A stretch of 14,068 nucleotides of DNA from Conidiobolus incongruus B7586 (GCA_000697335.1 JNEM01016547.1:1-14068), one strand, 5' to 3'; positions 1 through 10,802 are shown, numbered from the stretch's first letter. Notes: generated by a model not told the origin, from the letters alone. Program-made: numbers and translations.

Positions 1-609
1 TAATACTATATTTAAAAAATAAAACAAGATGTTAGATTAAAATAAAATAATCTATTTTATAAAATTTTAATAAATAAAATATTCATATGCAAATATTATC
101 TATTATAATAAGTTATATTAATATATATTTTCTTTATTTAATATTTAAAACTAAGTTTTATTAATTAAAAATTTTATTTATAGTAAATTATTTTTAATTA
201 GTGTTTTCATTATAATATAAAGTTATTAATTTTTTTATTCAATAATTATAAAATTCATAAAGTTAAAATAATAGAAAAGCTACTTTATATATATATATAT
301 ATCATACCTAGTATATTCATTAGATTATAACCTATATAACTACAATTATTTTAGATAATTAAAAAAATATGGTTAAAAGAAAGAAAATCCTTGCAATCAA
401 ATTTAATTAGTTTATGAAATATAAAATTTTAATTTTTAATAAATGAATTATATTTGAAGTCTTAAAAGTTTATTAAAAATATAGTAAAAATCTATTGACA
501 ATAAAAGAGAAACTTAATTTTATAATAATTATCATTTTTATATATCATATATAAAAATTATAAGTAATTTTGATTTTAAAATTTTGCTATTATTTAATAT
601 TTATAATAA
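1..609 (+). mobile_element. Decayed mariner element, right-hand part (copy A), cut by window start
   Basis: This stretch aligns almost end to end with 11430-12058, the right half of the better-preserved mariner copy. Window position 1 matches about 11430, the TAG at 33-35 matches the TAG at 11461-11463, and the shared word TTTTTATATATCATATAT lies downstream of the transposase end in both. The last 25 bases align without a gap to the right end of the other copy, placing the element end at 609 and a TA target duplication at 610-611. Most differences are G or C in copy B against A or T here. Both catalytic aspartate codons covered are lost: GAT to AAT at 241-243 and GAT to AAC at 338-340. A TA-repeat expansion at 286-302 also disturbs the frame. 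The left half lies outside the window. Homology is clear by eye; exact indels are not resolved. Confidence 0.82.
286..302. repeat. (TA)n microsatellite inside mariner copy A
   Basis: Seventeen bases of alternating T and A. The matching place in copy B (about 11745) has no such run, so it arose after insertion and accounts for part of the length difference between the copies. Confidence 0.9.
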
Positions 610-611
610 TA

Positions 612-1859
612 CTTATGTCATTTCTAATAATACAATTAACATATTATTACGAAACTTAAATAAGTATAAATATGAATATTAAAATATATAGTTAGCTATG
701 ATTACATCTGAACAAAATATAAACATTTAAAAAATAAAACGAATATCAATCTATAATAGCTAAAAATAAATAGATTTCTCAAATTAAAATTATATAATAT
801 TAAATTTATATTATATATTTTAAAATATTATTAAATTCATGGTTAATAATTTACAAATCTATTTTCATCAAAGATATATATATTGGCAATTCTATCATAT
901 ACATCTATGTATGGCTTGAATGGGATTTCCTTGACATAGGATTTCAGTTTATTATTATTTCAATTATTGTCATATACATTGATCCGATCATTCCAAGGTA
1001 TAGATTCAACCCTTTCACTAATCCCCATTGATTTACATTAATTTTATATAGATTAGTGGCAATTAGTAAAATAATGTTAAAATTGATTAAGATATTTTCT
1101 TTGCAAATACTAAGGAATTGATTTCTTATTTTGGGTATCTTATTAATTTTAACTACATTGAATTAATATATATATATATATATATTAAATCTTTTAATTC
1201 TAAAGTTTGATATTAATTGTAAAGAGTTAATTCGGTAAATATATTGAATATTATCTAATAAATCAATATAATAACTGGCTATAATTGTAATAAATAATTA
1301 TAACAAAGAAATATTTAATTAGTTGGTAATATTTTAGACATAATTTTACTACTTTTTTCATTATAATTACAAATAATTTGTAATATTTATGAATGTTCTA
1401 ACGTTTTAAATATCTTCTCTTAACAATTGGTTTTTGGTTAATGATGAAATTTTATTATTATGTTAATATTTCGAATGTTATAAATTAATAATAATATATA
1501 TATATAATGTATAATGATATTTATAATGAATTGAATTCTTAATGTTAATTTTAATTTTAAATACTTATTGAAACAAATTATAATTAATTCAAGGATAGCA
1601 GAGTTGTTTTGCTTGAATTGAAATGTATAAAAATATAATTTGAAAAAATTTTACAAATAAAATTGAATGTAAAAAAATTAATAATATATATTAAAGGAAA
1701 TGACAAATAAAATATATAAATAAAGATAATTGATACGGTTTAACTAAAATTAGAAATTGTTTAACAAATTAGATTAAAATTAAGAATAGGAAAGTGGATC
1801 AATATTCTATCAAATTCCTATTTTTGAAATCATAATGAATGTGAAATGATAATTATCAA
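612..1859. other. AT-rich intergenic stretch
   Basis: No open frame or RNA gene is recognisable here. The sequence is mostly A and T, with a modestly GC-richer part at about 890-1050 that reads as unique sequence and has no motif I can name. A (TA)n run lies at 1167-1185. It separates the decayed mariner copy from the tRNA gene and probably carries nothing but the tRNA upstream region. Confidence 0.6.
1167..1185. repeat. (TA)n microsatellite
   Basis: Nineteen bases of alternating T and A in AT-rich intergenic DNA. Confidence 0.9.
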
Positions 1860-1931
1860 TCTTCGATAGTATAGTGGTGAGTATCCCCGCCTGTCACGCG
1901 GGTGACCTGGGTTCAATTCCCAGTCGGAGAG
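1860..1931 (+). tRNA. tRNA-Asp (anticodon GTC)
   Basis: A complete 72-base cloverleaf can be drawn. The 7-bp acceptor stem pairs TCTTCGA (1860-1866) with TCGGAGA (1924-1930), with one T-G wobble, and G at 1931 is the discriminator. The anticodon stem is CCCGC/GCGGG (1886-1890 with 1898-1902) around the loop CTGTCAC, which puts anticodon GTC at 1893-1895 and reads aspartate codons GAY. The T stem is CTGGG/CCCAG around TTCAATT. The internal Pol III promoter is intact: A box TAGTATAGTGG (1867-1877) and B box GGTTCAATTCC (1910-1920), the latter a perfect match to GGTTCRANYCC. CCA is not encoded and there is no intron, as expected for a nuclear eukaryotic gene. It is a GC-rich island in very AT-rich DNA and looks functional. 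Confidence 0.97.
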
Positions 1932-1935
1932 TCTC

Positions 1936-1941
1936 TTTTTT
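1936..1941 (+). terminator. RNA polymerase III T-run terminator of tRNA-Asp
   Basis: Six consecutive T residues begin five bases after the tRNA discriminator base, the usual place and form of a Pol III terminator. Confidence 0.85.
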
Positions 1942-3000
1942 ATTTTGATACTGTTCTCTGTAAATTTTTAAAATCTTTATTATTTTTATTAACAATGATA
2001 TTCTATCTATCGTTAATTTAATAATTTATTTGGTTTATTTATATTATATATTTTCATCTTTTCAATATTGTGTAATATAATATCTTTTACATTTTAGTTT
2101 TTCATTCGACTCTTCATACTGTAATGTTTAAAAACAAATTAACTTGGTCTATTTTTAGTTATGTGTTCAATATTATTATGAAATTTATATCATAAATAAT
2201 TTGTGATATATGAATTATTATATTTTGAAATAATCTAAAAAGCTTTCAATTCGTATATTTTTCTATATCAAACTATTTTAATCGATTCAATCAAAATATA
2301 AATAAATAAATCTAGAATTATGTGATTTTACCTTATAATACGCAAATAATATAAATAATAACCAATAATCATAGATTGTTTCAACTTATTGTAAACAAAA
2401 ACAAAAATAGTCTACTTAATAACATCAAACCAACCACTTTATCCAGCTTGCTTTAATCAAATTTTAAATGGATTAAATGAAAAAACAATTATTAATAAAA
2501 ATAGATTTTGGTACATTAAATCATCCAAAACCCTATTATTAAAAAATATGATTCCATTAAATTGTTTTATCTAATCTTATTTTAATATAATCTTTAATAT
2601 CTCGAACATAGTATTATGAATGACTATATTCTGTAAACAATAAAAGATATTTGGATTATAAATCAACTGATATGATTTTTTGAATTAGAGACTATCTTTA
2701 AATCGATCAGAAATAGTGACCATGTGTCATATATGATATCATTATCTAATAATAATTTTTCCTTGATTTCTGACCTTGGTAAATTATACAATTAAAAACC
2801 ATACCTCAGCCCATTATTAATTAATTTTATATTAAAAAATAGTAAAATAAGTTATAATAATAAATTCTAAGAATATAGTTTTTCTATTTTTTATTTAAAT
2901 TTTATAAATATTCTCATTTTACAATTGATGAATAATAAAATATCAAAATTTTAAAAAATTTTATATGATCAAAATAAATAAAAATAATGATAATATTCCA
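1942..3000. other. AT-rich intergenic stretch
   Basis: No gene, RNA or repeat family is recognised between the tRNA terminator and about 3000. All six frames are closed at short intervals by stop codons. Base composition is strongly A+T with only scattered GC-containing words. Confidence 0.55.
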
Positions 3001-4740
3001 AAATTTTATTATATAACACTTAAAATGAAACAAAAATCACGCCTATTTGTTAAATATCGCATATTAATCATATAATTGATCTTAACACAAATAATTTATA
3101 ATACTTTTTATTGCTAATAAATCTAGAATTCATCGATAAATTAGCTCAAGAGATGATTTCATGCCAATTACTTTAATAATAAAACAGTGAATGACTTGAT
3201 CAAATGATTGATTCAGTTTAGTTTATCAAAACTATCAATAAGTCAGTCACATTACTGAATAACTTTTGAAAAATCGCTCTATTTAATGAATGCTATCAAT
3301 CAATTGGAAATTAACGGAGGTTGATATGGATACTTTCTTGAATATAAACCACTAGCCAATTCAATAGTAACCAATCCTAGTAAAATTGAGTCATCTGACA
3401 TAATTCTGTAGCCAATTGATCCCTTCTTCACATACATGAGAATTTTGTTACCAAAAATTGAGTTTTTTAGCCAGTAGATAATATGACAGTAATATGATTC
3501 TAAATTACGCCATTATCCCCTTCAGCGTTTAAATGAATTCGTTGTGATCTTTCCTTTAAATTTTGTTGGTTGTACAGGGTCAATTTCATATATCTTATGT
3601 GGATCGTAATACTTCACGTGAAATTGTCAATCTACTTTAGCTTGATTTTAACTATGTAAAGGTAAAGAATCATTCAAGTTTCACGAATTCCATGATGAAT
3701 ATCAATTTAATATATTATTTACACAATACTTTGCTATAAAAGTATCAGAATGAAAAATTTTAAAGGATATCGAATAAATCTTCAAATACAATCTTGTGGT
3801 CAAATGACAAGTTATCAAAAGGAAACCAAAATTTCTTTATACTGATATCTGCGAGATACAAGGTACTATATACAGCTAATCAATTGTAAAATTAAGGATA
3901 ATCGGAACGCCTCGGATTTGACAATGAGAAATTACAGAGACATTATGTGATTTAAAAATTGAATAATTATTAGCTTATTAGTATCAGGTTAAAATTGACT
4001 ATCAATTTTACAAAAAACAAATTCATAAATTATACCATATCATTAGAATTAAGCGTCACATTCAATATTTATCACCCTCAGAATCATTTTAGAATTATCA
4101 TCAATTCATCTGAAATTATGTGGAAATTATCGGAATGGCATATTAAATCTCGGAAAGATTTGGAAGATAAGTTTATTGATATTAATCAAATGTCATCAGA
4201 CTAAGTTAATAGAGTTGATATGTTGATAAGTGTCCTTGAATGAGCCCTATGACCCTTAAAAATCTCTGAAAATCGTATCAAGATGTATTCGAGTAGATGC
4301 CGCGCAAGTATTCAAGATAACATTGGTATTAATAATATTATCATATTTAGATATTGAATGGATAAAGTAAATCGCCCTAGTTGTAAATATTGAATTATAG
4401 ATTTAAAAATAGATTGAAAGGAGTATTGGTAAATGCTCTATGATTACTATATACAGTCGCCCAAGGATTTCAATCAAACACTTTGGAATTTATCGAAAAA
4501 GAAGAAGACAAGGTTATTTATATAATTGATATAAAACCAAAAATAGTTGATAATATGCTATTTGTTAAAAATATGGCTAATTATATTTATTTTCAAGATT
4601 TTAAAAATAATCATTGATTGATGATTTAATAAATTAAAATTGACTAGATTTTGTTCAATTTAAGAAAAATAGTAATTAAACTAAATTGGTAAAAATTCAC
4701 ATTTTCTCATGGTTCTGAATTTTTGAGTGGAATTGATTGA
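3001..4740. other. Less AT-rich gene-free region upstream of the arrestin gene
   Basis: This stretch is visibly richer in G and C than the flanks but holds no gene I can support. The longest open stretch is on the + strand at 3995-4204 (69 codons). It opens with TTG rather than ATG and resembles no family I know. A reverse-strand frame at about 3302-3644 is fairly open but has three stops. Several frames look equally protein-like, which argues for chance. A ten-base palindrome containing CACGTG lies at 3613-3622. The region could hold distal regulatory DNA of the arrestin gene or an old, unrecognisable gene relic. Confidence 0.45.
3613..3622. promoter_or_regulatory. Palindrome TTCACGTGAA containing an E-box core
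   Basis: A perfect ten-base palindrome centred on CACGTG, the core bound by fungal bHLH regulators. An eight-base version, TCACGTGA, recurs at 7994-8001 on the other side of the arrestin gene. Each lies more than 1 kb from the gene, so a regulatory role is only a possibility. Confidence 0.25.
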
Positions 4741-4744
4741 CCGG

Positions 4745-4752
4745 TATAAAAA
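4745..4752 (+). promoter_or_regulatory. TATA box of the arrestin gene
   Basis: TATAAAAA followed by GGG stands 153 bases before the start codon in a short GC-containing context (CCGG just upstream), so it stands out from the general A+T background. Transcription would be expected to begin about 25-40 bases downstream for TATA-dependent promoters, leaving a leader of roughly 110-125 bases. No ATG occurs between that point and the start codon at 4898, so there is no upstream reading frame to hinder initiation. The leader is rich in T runs and may include the pyrimidine-rich initiator. Confidence 0.6.
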
Positions 4753-4897
4753 GGGTTCATTTCTCTTGATTTTCAATCAATAATCACTCATTTGTTTTGC
4801 TTTTTATTTTGTATATTAAATTCTTCTAAAGAATTTGACATAGAGTTCTTGCTTATTTATTAATACTTGGCTGCATTATCTTTATTCTTTGTCCACA

Positions 4898-6232
4898 ATG
4901 GTTGCGATCCATCTTCCTACATCTAACCTTTTGGCTCACAACCCCAAGCTCAACATTGAGCTTTTTGAAGATCATATTCAGTTACGTGGCACCACCGCTG
5001 AATCAAGTGGTACTGTGCTCAAGGGACAGCTCAAACTCACGCTGCCCCAGCCCACTAAGCTTAAGCATCTCCACTTGAACTTTAGTGGAACTGCTAAAAC
5101 TTGGTTTTTGACTCCTCCCACTGGTACAACCCATCAAACATATAACATCATTAATCATGATTGGGATTTGATTACCGAAAGTGATAAGGGTCAAGTTTTG
5201 TCCGCTGGTGATCATCTTTACCCTTTTGAAGTGGTCATTCCAGGAGACTTACCCTCTTCATTGACTACTGATAACCTTGAAGTCCAATACCGCTTCAAGG
5301 CTTCTCTTCATCGTCCCATCTGGCGTTCTATTACCGCTCAAAAAATTGTCAGAATTTCTCGTCTCATTGAACCTGAGCATCCCAACTTATTCGACGAATT
5401 GACTTGTGCTGATACATGGAATGATCAATTTCATTATGACTTGAGCATCCCCACTAGAGTTGTTCCTCTTGGTGACACCGCTCAATGTACATTAACCTTG
5501 AGATGGCTAAACCCTGCTATTAGACTTAAAAATGTCACTGGAACTGTGAGACAGACGGTTGAGCTCAAAGAGCCCATCCTTCCTCCCAGTATTACCCAGC
5601 CCCTTCAATTGAACCTCCTCCTCGTACGCAAGCAAATCAAAGCTCCTTCTGAATATGAACAAAACTATAATGAACATGATTCCATCACAATGACATTTGA
5701 CCTCCCCATTCCCAAGAACCCATATACTCATCCTTGCCCTCATCCTACTGATGACAACGATACCTACTCAGTAGGTCACTATTTAAAGCTCAATGTTGTT
5801 TATCGCGATCAATTAGACACCGTCAAATCATTCTCTATCAAAGTACCTATTACCCTTATGGATATCAACTGGAATGAGGAAAGCTGCCTTCCTAACTATG
5901 ATCAATCAAAATTCACCAGAGTCATTGAATCCAGTGATGACTTTGTCCTTCCTCCTCCCTACGAAGTTGCTAGTGGCACAGTAACTCCCGCCAGCGGTTT
6001 CATGACTCCCAGAAGTGGCTTCCAAACTCCTACACAGCTTCCTGAATATGACTTTGGTCCAGCTTTGAATTTACCTATTGGTCCTGGATCTCACCAGCAA
6101 TCTTTAAGCTGGGATCATTACCATCATGTACCCATCGCACTCGACAATCCCATCGCATCACAAACTACTCCTAATAATAACGAAACTTCACATTCCGTTT
6201 CATGCAACGAAAAAACATACATCCGCTACTAA
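4898..6232 (+). CDS. Alpha-arrestin (ART/arrestin-domain protein), PPxY ubiquitin-ligase adaptor
   Basis: A single-exon gene of 444 codons. The ATG at 4898 is chosen because its context CCACAATGG has A at -3 and G at +4; an upstream in-frame TTG at 4889 is unlikely in a nuclear gene. Residues about 12-150 form the N-terminal arrestin fold, including the family-typical stretch SAGDHLYPFEVVIPGDLP (102-119). Residues about 175-325 form the C-terminal arrestin fold, ending near VPITLMDINW. The tail holds PPPY (352-355), a PPxY motif for the WW domains of Rsp5/Nedd4-type ligases, plus the PY-like LPNY (331-334) and LPEY (381-384). Between them, three SG-x-x-TP units (359-377) offer proline-directed kinase sites. 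There is no signal peptide or membrane segment, so the protein is cytosolic. By family knowledge it recruits the ligase to plasma-membrane transporters for ubiquitination and endocytosis. The cargo cannot be read from sequence. PalF/Rim8-type pH signalling is an alternative role. Confidence 0.93.
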   Translation: MVAIHLPTSNLLAHNPKLNIELFEDHIQLRGTTAESSGTVLKGQLKLTLPQPTKLKHLHLNFSGTAKTWFLTPPTGTTHQTYNIINHDWDLITESDKGQVLSAGDHLYPFEVVIPGDLPSSLTTDNLEVQYRFKASLHRPIWRSITAQKIVRISRLIEPEHPNLFDELTCADTWNDQFHYDLSIPTRVVPLGDTAQCTLTLRWLNPAIRLKNVTGTVRQTVELKEPILPPSITQPLQLNLLLVRKQIKAPSEYEQNYNEHDSITMTFDLPIPKNPYTHPCPHPTDDNDTYSVGHYLKLNVVYRDQLDTVKSFSIKVPITLMDINWNEESCLPNYDQSKFTRVIESSDDFVLPPPYEVASGTVTPASGFMTPRSGFQTPTQLPEYDFGPALNLPIGPGSHQQSLSWDHYHHVPIALDNPIASQTTPNNNETSHSVSCNEKTYIRY

Positions 6233-6318
6233 TATCTTATTGTACCGCTAATTTAAATAATTCTCACTTCTTGTAAATATCTAATTCTATTTAATCATTA
6301 CAAACTCATAACACAACT

Positions 6319-6324
6319 AATAAA
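6319..6324 (+). promoter_or_regulatory. Possible poly(A) signal AATAAA of the arrestin gene
   Basis: AATAAA lies 87 bases after the stop codon, a plausible 3' UTR length for a fungal gene. In sequence this rich in A and T the hexamer is common by chance, so the assignment rests on distance alone. Confidence 0.4.
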
Positions 6325-6329
6325 TCATC

Positions 6330-8339
6330 ATTATCATTATTTATTCATAATTATCCAATTTTTGAGTACAATCATTTTTTTATTCTATTATAATTTTAAA
6401 TTATACAAAATTCGCCAATTAAATAATCAAATTGTTGAGTAATTTGGCAGAATTATTCCTTAAAAAACAAACCATGTGGGATTAGGACTATTTGATTCGC
6501 CCAATTCAAAGGGTTTTAACCTTATTTAACTTTCACAATTAGTTTAAAATAGATTTTTTTTTATAAAATTTATTAAGTCTTTTTTGTAATATCGATAATT
6601 CTGGAAATTTCTTAAGTTTTAACGAGTAATTTTATTTTTATTAAATTATTTTAATTTTATTATATATATATATATATAATATTTAAAAATTCTTACTTAT
6701 TTTTTATAAATAATCATTTTTTAATAATAGTAAATTATTAAAAATAAAATAATAAATAATGAAAAAAAAATTTTATAACATTAAAATTATTATATATTTA
6801 TTATAATTCAAATATATTGAATATGTTAGTTCTAATTATATGAATAATTAGTTGAAATTATATCATTTGACAAACTATGATTTGATAAAAAATGATATAA
6901 TATACCTAAATTATTTTCGATCATTTAATCTTTTTAATTCGGTATATAAATTTATCCAAATTTTTATCTTCTTTTTACATTGAGAACTTAAATATTTAAA
7001 AATATATAAAAAAATAAATAAACTTTAATGAATTTTTTGTATCAATATGACTCATTCTTTATACTATTATGGATTAAATTGTCACTAATGAATTATTTTT
7101 GGGGCGATTTGAGTTATTTACGGGATATTTTATTTTTTTTAGAATTTTACACTGATTAACATTTTCAGTATTGGATAATTATATTATTTTTGTATTCAGT
7201 AAATAGTTGATATATTAGTGACTTATCTATTTGAATTATATTGAATTGATAATATACCAATTAGGATATATTGAATTCTTATTATGTTAACAAATGAAAT
7301 TGATCTAAAAAATTTATAATGATTTTACCTGCATAATCGATTAATATTTTACTCTTATTTTATATTATGATTATTAATCATTGATTTCCTTTTATTAATA
7401 TTAATAAATTTTATCTTTAACCAAATAATGATCATTTATAGAATCTTATAAATGATTAATTCAAGTAATTAAGTATTTATGAAATCCATTAAATTCTATA
7501 AATAAATAGGAATAATGGCTAAAATATTTAGAATATTTCTTCAAACATAGTATTTTTTATTTTAATATGATTCTTATTTAAATATATACTTGCATCAAAT
7601 AAAAATTACTATAAATTATTAGAAATTTCCAAATACAACAAATATTCAATAGATCAGAAAGTGACCAATGTAATTTTTTTAATTAAATACATCATTCAAA
7701 CTCTCAAATGTAACAATTGATCGAAATATATTAATGTAACATTAGAATATAATATCGAACATTAATTTTATTCTTAGAAAAGAATAAGAATAAATACTCA
7801 TATATGAGAAAGAAAATGATGGATTCTCATAAATAAGAAGTACCATCCCCATACTCTGTAAAAAAAATTTTCATGTTACATCAATTTTAATAGTTTGAGG
7901 TGCTTATCTAATTCCATAATTGGTAATCATTCTAACTAATGTCGCCCCTGAATTAAAATACATAGTAAATTAAATAAAATTAAATCCCAATTATCACGTG
8001 AAATCCACTATTCAATTTGAGATACAAATGACAAAATTTTTGATTATCTGAAGTTTTCACTTTGGAAATCTTTAATATAATACTGAGAATAAAATTGAAA
8101 GGAATCTGTTCTGATACTTTGTTTCATGGGGATTATCCTTATTCCTAATGTGGTTTTGTTATAGTGTTATATTATGGAAGTTAGAATATTAATAAAAATT
8201 TCATTTGAATTATTATTTTTAGAATTTTTTATAGAATTTTATAAATAAGTTAATTTCTTAATTATGAAAATTCTTAATTTGATTTGTTTAGATTATATTT
8301 AGTTATGAGTCGAATATTCAATTATTTATCAAAAGGATT
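6330..8339. other. Long AT-rich gene-free region downstream of the arrestin
   Basis: No gene, RNA or transposon is recognised. All frames are broken by frequent stops. A (TA)9 run lies at 6661-6678. From about 7840 to 8160 the sequence is somewhat richer in G and C, and includes the TCACGTGA palindrome at 7994-8001, but no coding frame emerges. The most AT-rich parts resemble in texture the decayed transposons elsewhere in the window, although I could not align them to either family. Confidence 0.5.
6661..6678. repeat. (TA)9 microsatellite
   Basis: Nine TA units in the AT-rich region downstream of the arrestin gene. Confidence 0.9.
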
Positions 8340-8457
8340 AGTTATTTATATTCCAAGTCTGCTGAAATGTAGCCTTACAATGCGGATTAAATATATTATA
8401 TAAGCGAGCCAAAAGTGACTAATATGATACTTTAAAAATTTGATTAAAATATCAATA

Positions 8458-8680
8458 TTTATGGCTTCGCCCTAATCGAGTCAATCTCCAAGCAAATACG
8501 TGCTCAGTAGTGATTATATAGTGCTATCAGTCCTTACAACAATATTCTGAATCACTCATTGTAGTTGTTGACCCGGTTTCACATCGTGCAAGGGTTCTGC
8601 ATGCTACTTGTGTGAGAGTTATATTCCAAATAATGACGGATATTTAAGTTGAATGGCGAGCGGACCTCCCGCTCCGCGAT
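8458..8680. other. GC-richer island with a strong small hairpin, function unknown
   Basis: About 220 bases stand out from very AT-rich surroundings. At the right edge (8658-8674) the six-base arms GAGCGG and CCGCTC pair perfectly around the five-base loop ACCTC. I compared the stretch with tRNA, 5S, U1-U6, SRP RNA and RNase P/MRP signatures from memory and saw no convincing match. Reverse-strand frame reading meets about as many stops as chance would give. It may be a non-coding RNA gene, a host relic or a fragment spared from AT drift; the sequence does not decide. Confidence 0.35.
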
Positions 8681-8700
8681 AATATTCATTGATTAATTCA

Positions 8701-10769
8701 AATAGTATCGAAAAATAATGCTGTCCTTGATCTTACTTTATTTTGGTTAAAAAATCGTATTTTTAAACAATCAATAACTCTATATCCAATAATAATCAAC
8801 AAATACAAATTTATAAAGTTGAGTGAAATAATTTTGGTATGAAATTTAAATTGATCAAATTTATAATTCACATTAAATTATCTAGTTAAAAATACTGATT
8901 TCTAAGGGTACATTATGTTTAAAATGTCATATTTAACAAAAACTCAAGTAATCATGGTATTCATTAAAAATACCATAAGGTTAAAAGTTAAGAGAGATTT
9001 TCTATTATATTTCAAAGTCTTATTCCAATTTTGATTAAGTCTATCATTAACTTGAAAATGAGCAAAATAAATTCAAATTTTTTTTCGTTTTTTGTAAAAC
9101 AATTCCTTGAATTATGATAATTATCAAATAATAAAATCTAATTTGAATTAAATATTTATTTTAAAAATAATATAATAGCTTAAAGTAATAGAGTTAAATT
9201 TACCGATATACTAATTTAATTAAACATCTATCATGGAAATAAATTTATAGGAAGTATTAGTATGTAAATCGTTAAATATCTCCAATTATCATTGTTTAAT
9301 AATAGTTATCATCCTTTTGTAGAGCCGATGTTGCAATTTTATAATTAATCATTGGTAACTATATCTTGTCAAAAAAATATTTAGTTTATCATATCTTTTA
9401 TTTTTAGAGAAAATTATATAACTTATTAAAATTTGATAATATATAAATTCGATATATTGAGAATATCACAAATAGTATATTTTTATTTAAAAATATTCTA
9501 TTATTTATCGTTATATAGTCCATAGTCAAGGCCAAGATTCCAATTTCATATATAGTTTTTCTCATTAGATCCAATTAACTATCAATAATTCTTGAAGTTA
9601 TTATAACTGAATTAAAATCAGTTACTCTTGAAAGAGGATTCCCTTTAAAAATAATTATTTATATATGAATTTATCGACAAACACTAATATAATAACTTTA
9701 ATAAAAAATTATACCTAGTTGATAGAAAGTATGTTTAACAATAGTTTGAATATATTTATTCACCATTTCTTTTAAACATCATCATAAATTATTCTTATTT
9801 TTTTTTCTGATTGATATATTAACAAATTTTGGTGACAGGACTTTTAAGATAGGCTATAATATTTACTCATTTATAAAATTCAACTAGTGATCAATAATAT
9901 TGTTTGTTTGGTATAAATACAAACTTTGAAAATACTAATAATGTACTTAATATTGAGTTTTACAATTTTATTATTATAGTGCAGATGTTTAAATTTTAAT
10001 TATAATCTATTAAGTATTATAAAAATGATTAAAATTAAAATAAATTAATTTGCTTATTTTAATAATTATAAAATAATATCTTAATTCAAGCAAATAATTA
10101 AAAAATGATAAAAATTAATTAATTATTATAATTAGTTCATTAAATATTTTCATAACTATATAGATTATTTTGATATAAACCTAGTTTCAATAAGGTATTA
10201 AATCCTTATCATTATTTCCATATTTAAATCTTATTTAATTTAATATTATTTTTGAATTATTTAGAGTTAAATATTATTTAAATATTAATTTTTATATTAT
10301 TAATAAAATATAATTTATTTCAATATATATATATATATATATATATATTATCCAAATTCTAGAAACTAGGAAAAATATATCTAATTAAATTTAAATATTA
10401 ATAAGTTAGAAGGTTAATATATATTTATATAGAGTATTATTTAAAATTCTCTATAAAAGATTAGATTTAATTTCTATCAAATAAAAAATATATTAGTTCC
10501 CCTTATATATTAAGATAAAAATGGTAAATTTCAGGGAAAATAGGATAAAAGTTAAATTATAAATTAAAGATAAATATATATAAATTAATTAGGTAGAAAT
10601 ATAACAATATATCAATTACTAATCTATTATTTATCAGATTCTATTAATATTCTTTTTAAATCAATAATTATAATTTATACTAATTTGCAAAAAAAGTTAT
10701 AAAATCAAATATATATATTTATAAATAACTAAAATAATTATATATATTAAATTACTTGAAACTATAATA
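8701..10769. other. Extremely AT-rich gene-free region left of the mariner element
   Basis: Nothing recognisable as a gene or RNA. Composition becomes more extreme to the right: 10021-10080 has only 4 G/C of 60. A 26-base AT run lies at 10323-10348. Such texture would fit transposon remains too eroded to recognise, but no match to the mariner or Tc1-like families was seen. Confidence 0.5.
10323..10348. repeat. (AT)13 microsatellite
   Basis: Thirteen AT units, the longest simple repeat in the window. Confidence 0.92.
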
Positions 10770-10802
10770 TTACCTTGAATTTGAAATAATGGGAAATTTT
10801 TT
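10770..10802 (+). repeat. Left terminal inverted repeat of mariner copy B
   Basis: Begins TTACCTTGAATTTGAAATAA directly after the TA at 10768-10769. It pairs with the right end with five mismatches in the first 26 bases, then a one-base length difference in the following T-rich run. Confidence 0.85.

Noticed and set aside
3302-3644. Reverse-strand frame of about 114 codons with only three stops
   Set aside because: It is more open than average but no domain or motif is recognisable and there is no start. The opposite strand is similarly readable, so a gene relic cannot be separated from chance.
3995-4204. A 69-codon open frame on the + strand, with a continuation to about 4400 interrupted by stops
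   Set aside because: It opens with TTG, has no ATG at a sensible place, matches no family I know, and a run of this length is expected by chance in a region of this composition. The other two + frames nearby look just as protein-like.
4811-4843. Possible small intron in the arrestin leader (GT...AG)
   Set aside because: About 33 bases is too short for a fungal intron, and no branch-point motif is convincing.
5003-5215. Reverse-strand open frame inside the arrestin gene
   Set aside because: It is an antisense shadow of the real coding frame, without its own start context or recognisable product.
5507-5743. Second reverse-strand open frame inside the arrestin gene
   Set aside because: It also mirrors the arrestin codons and shows no independent evidence of coding.
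8465-8677. Reverse-strand coding frame in the GC-richer island
   Set aside because: About four stops in 70 codons is what chance predicts at this composition, and no motif is recognised.
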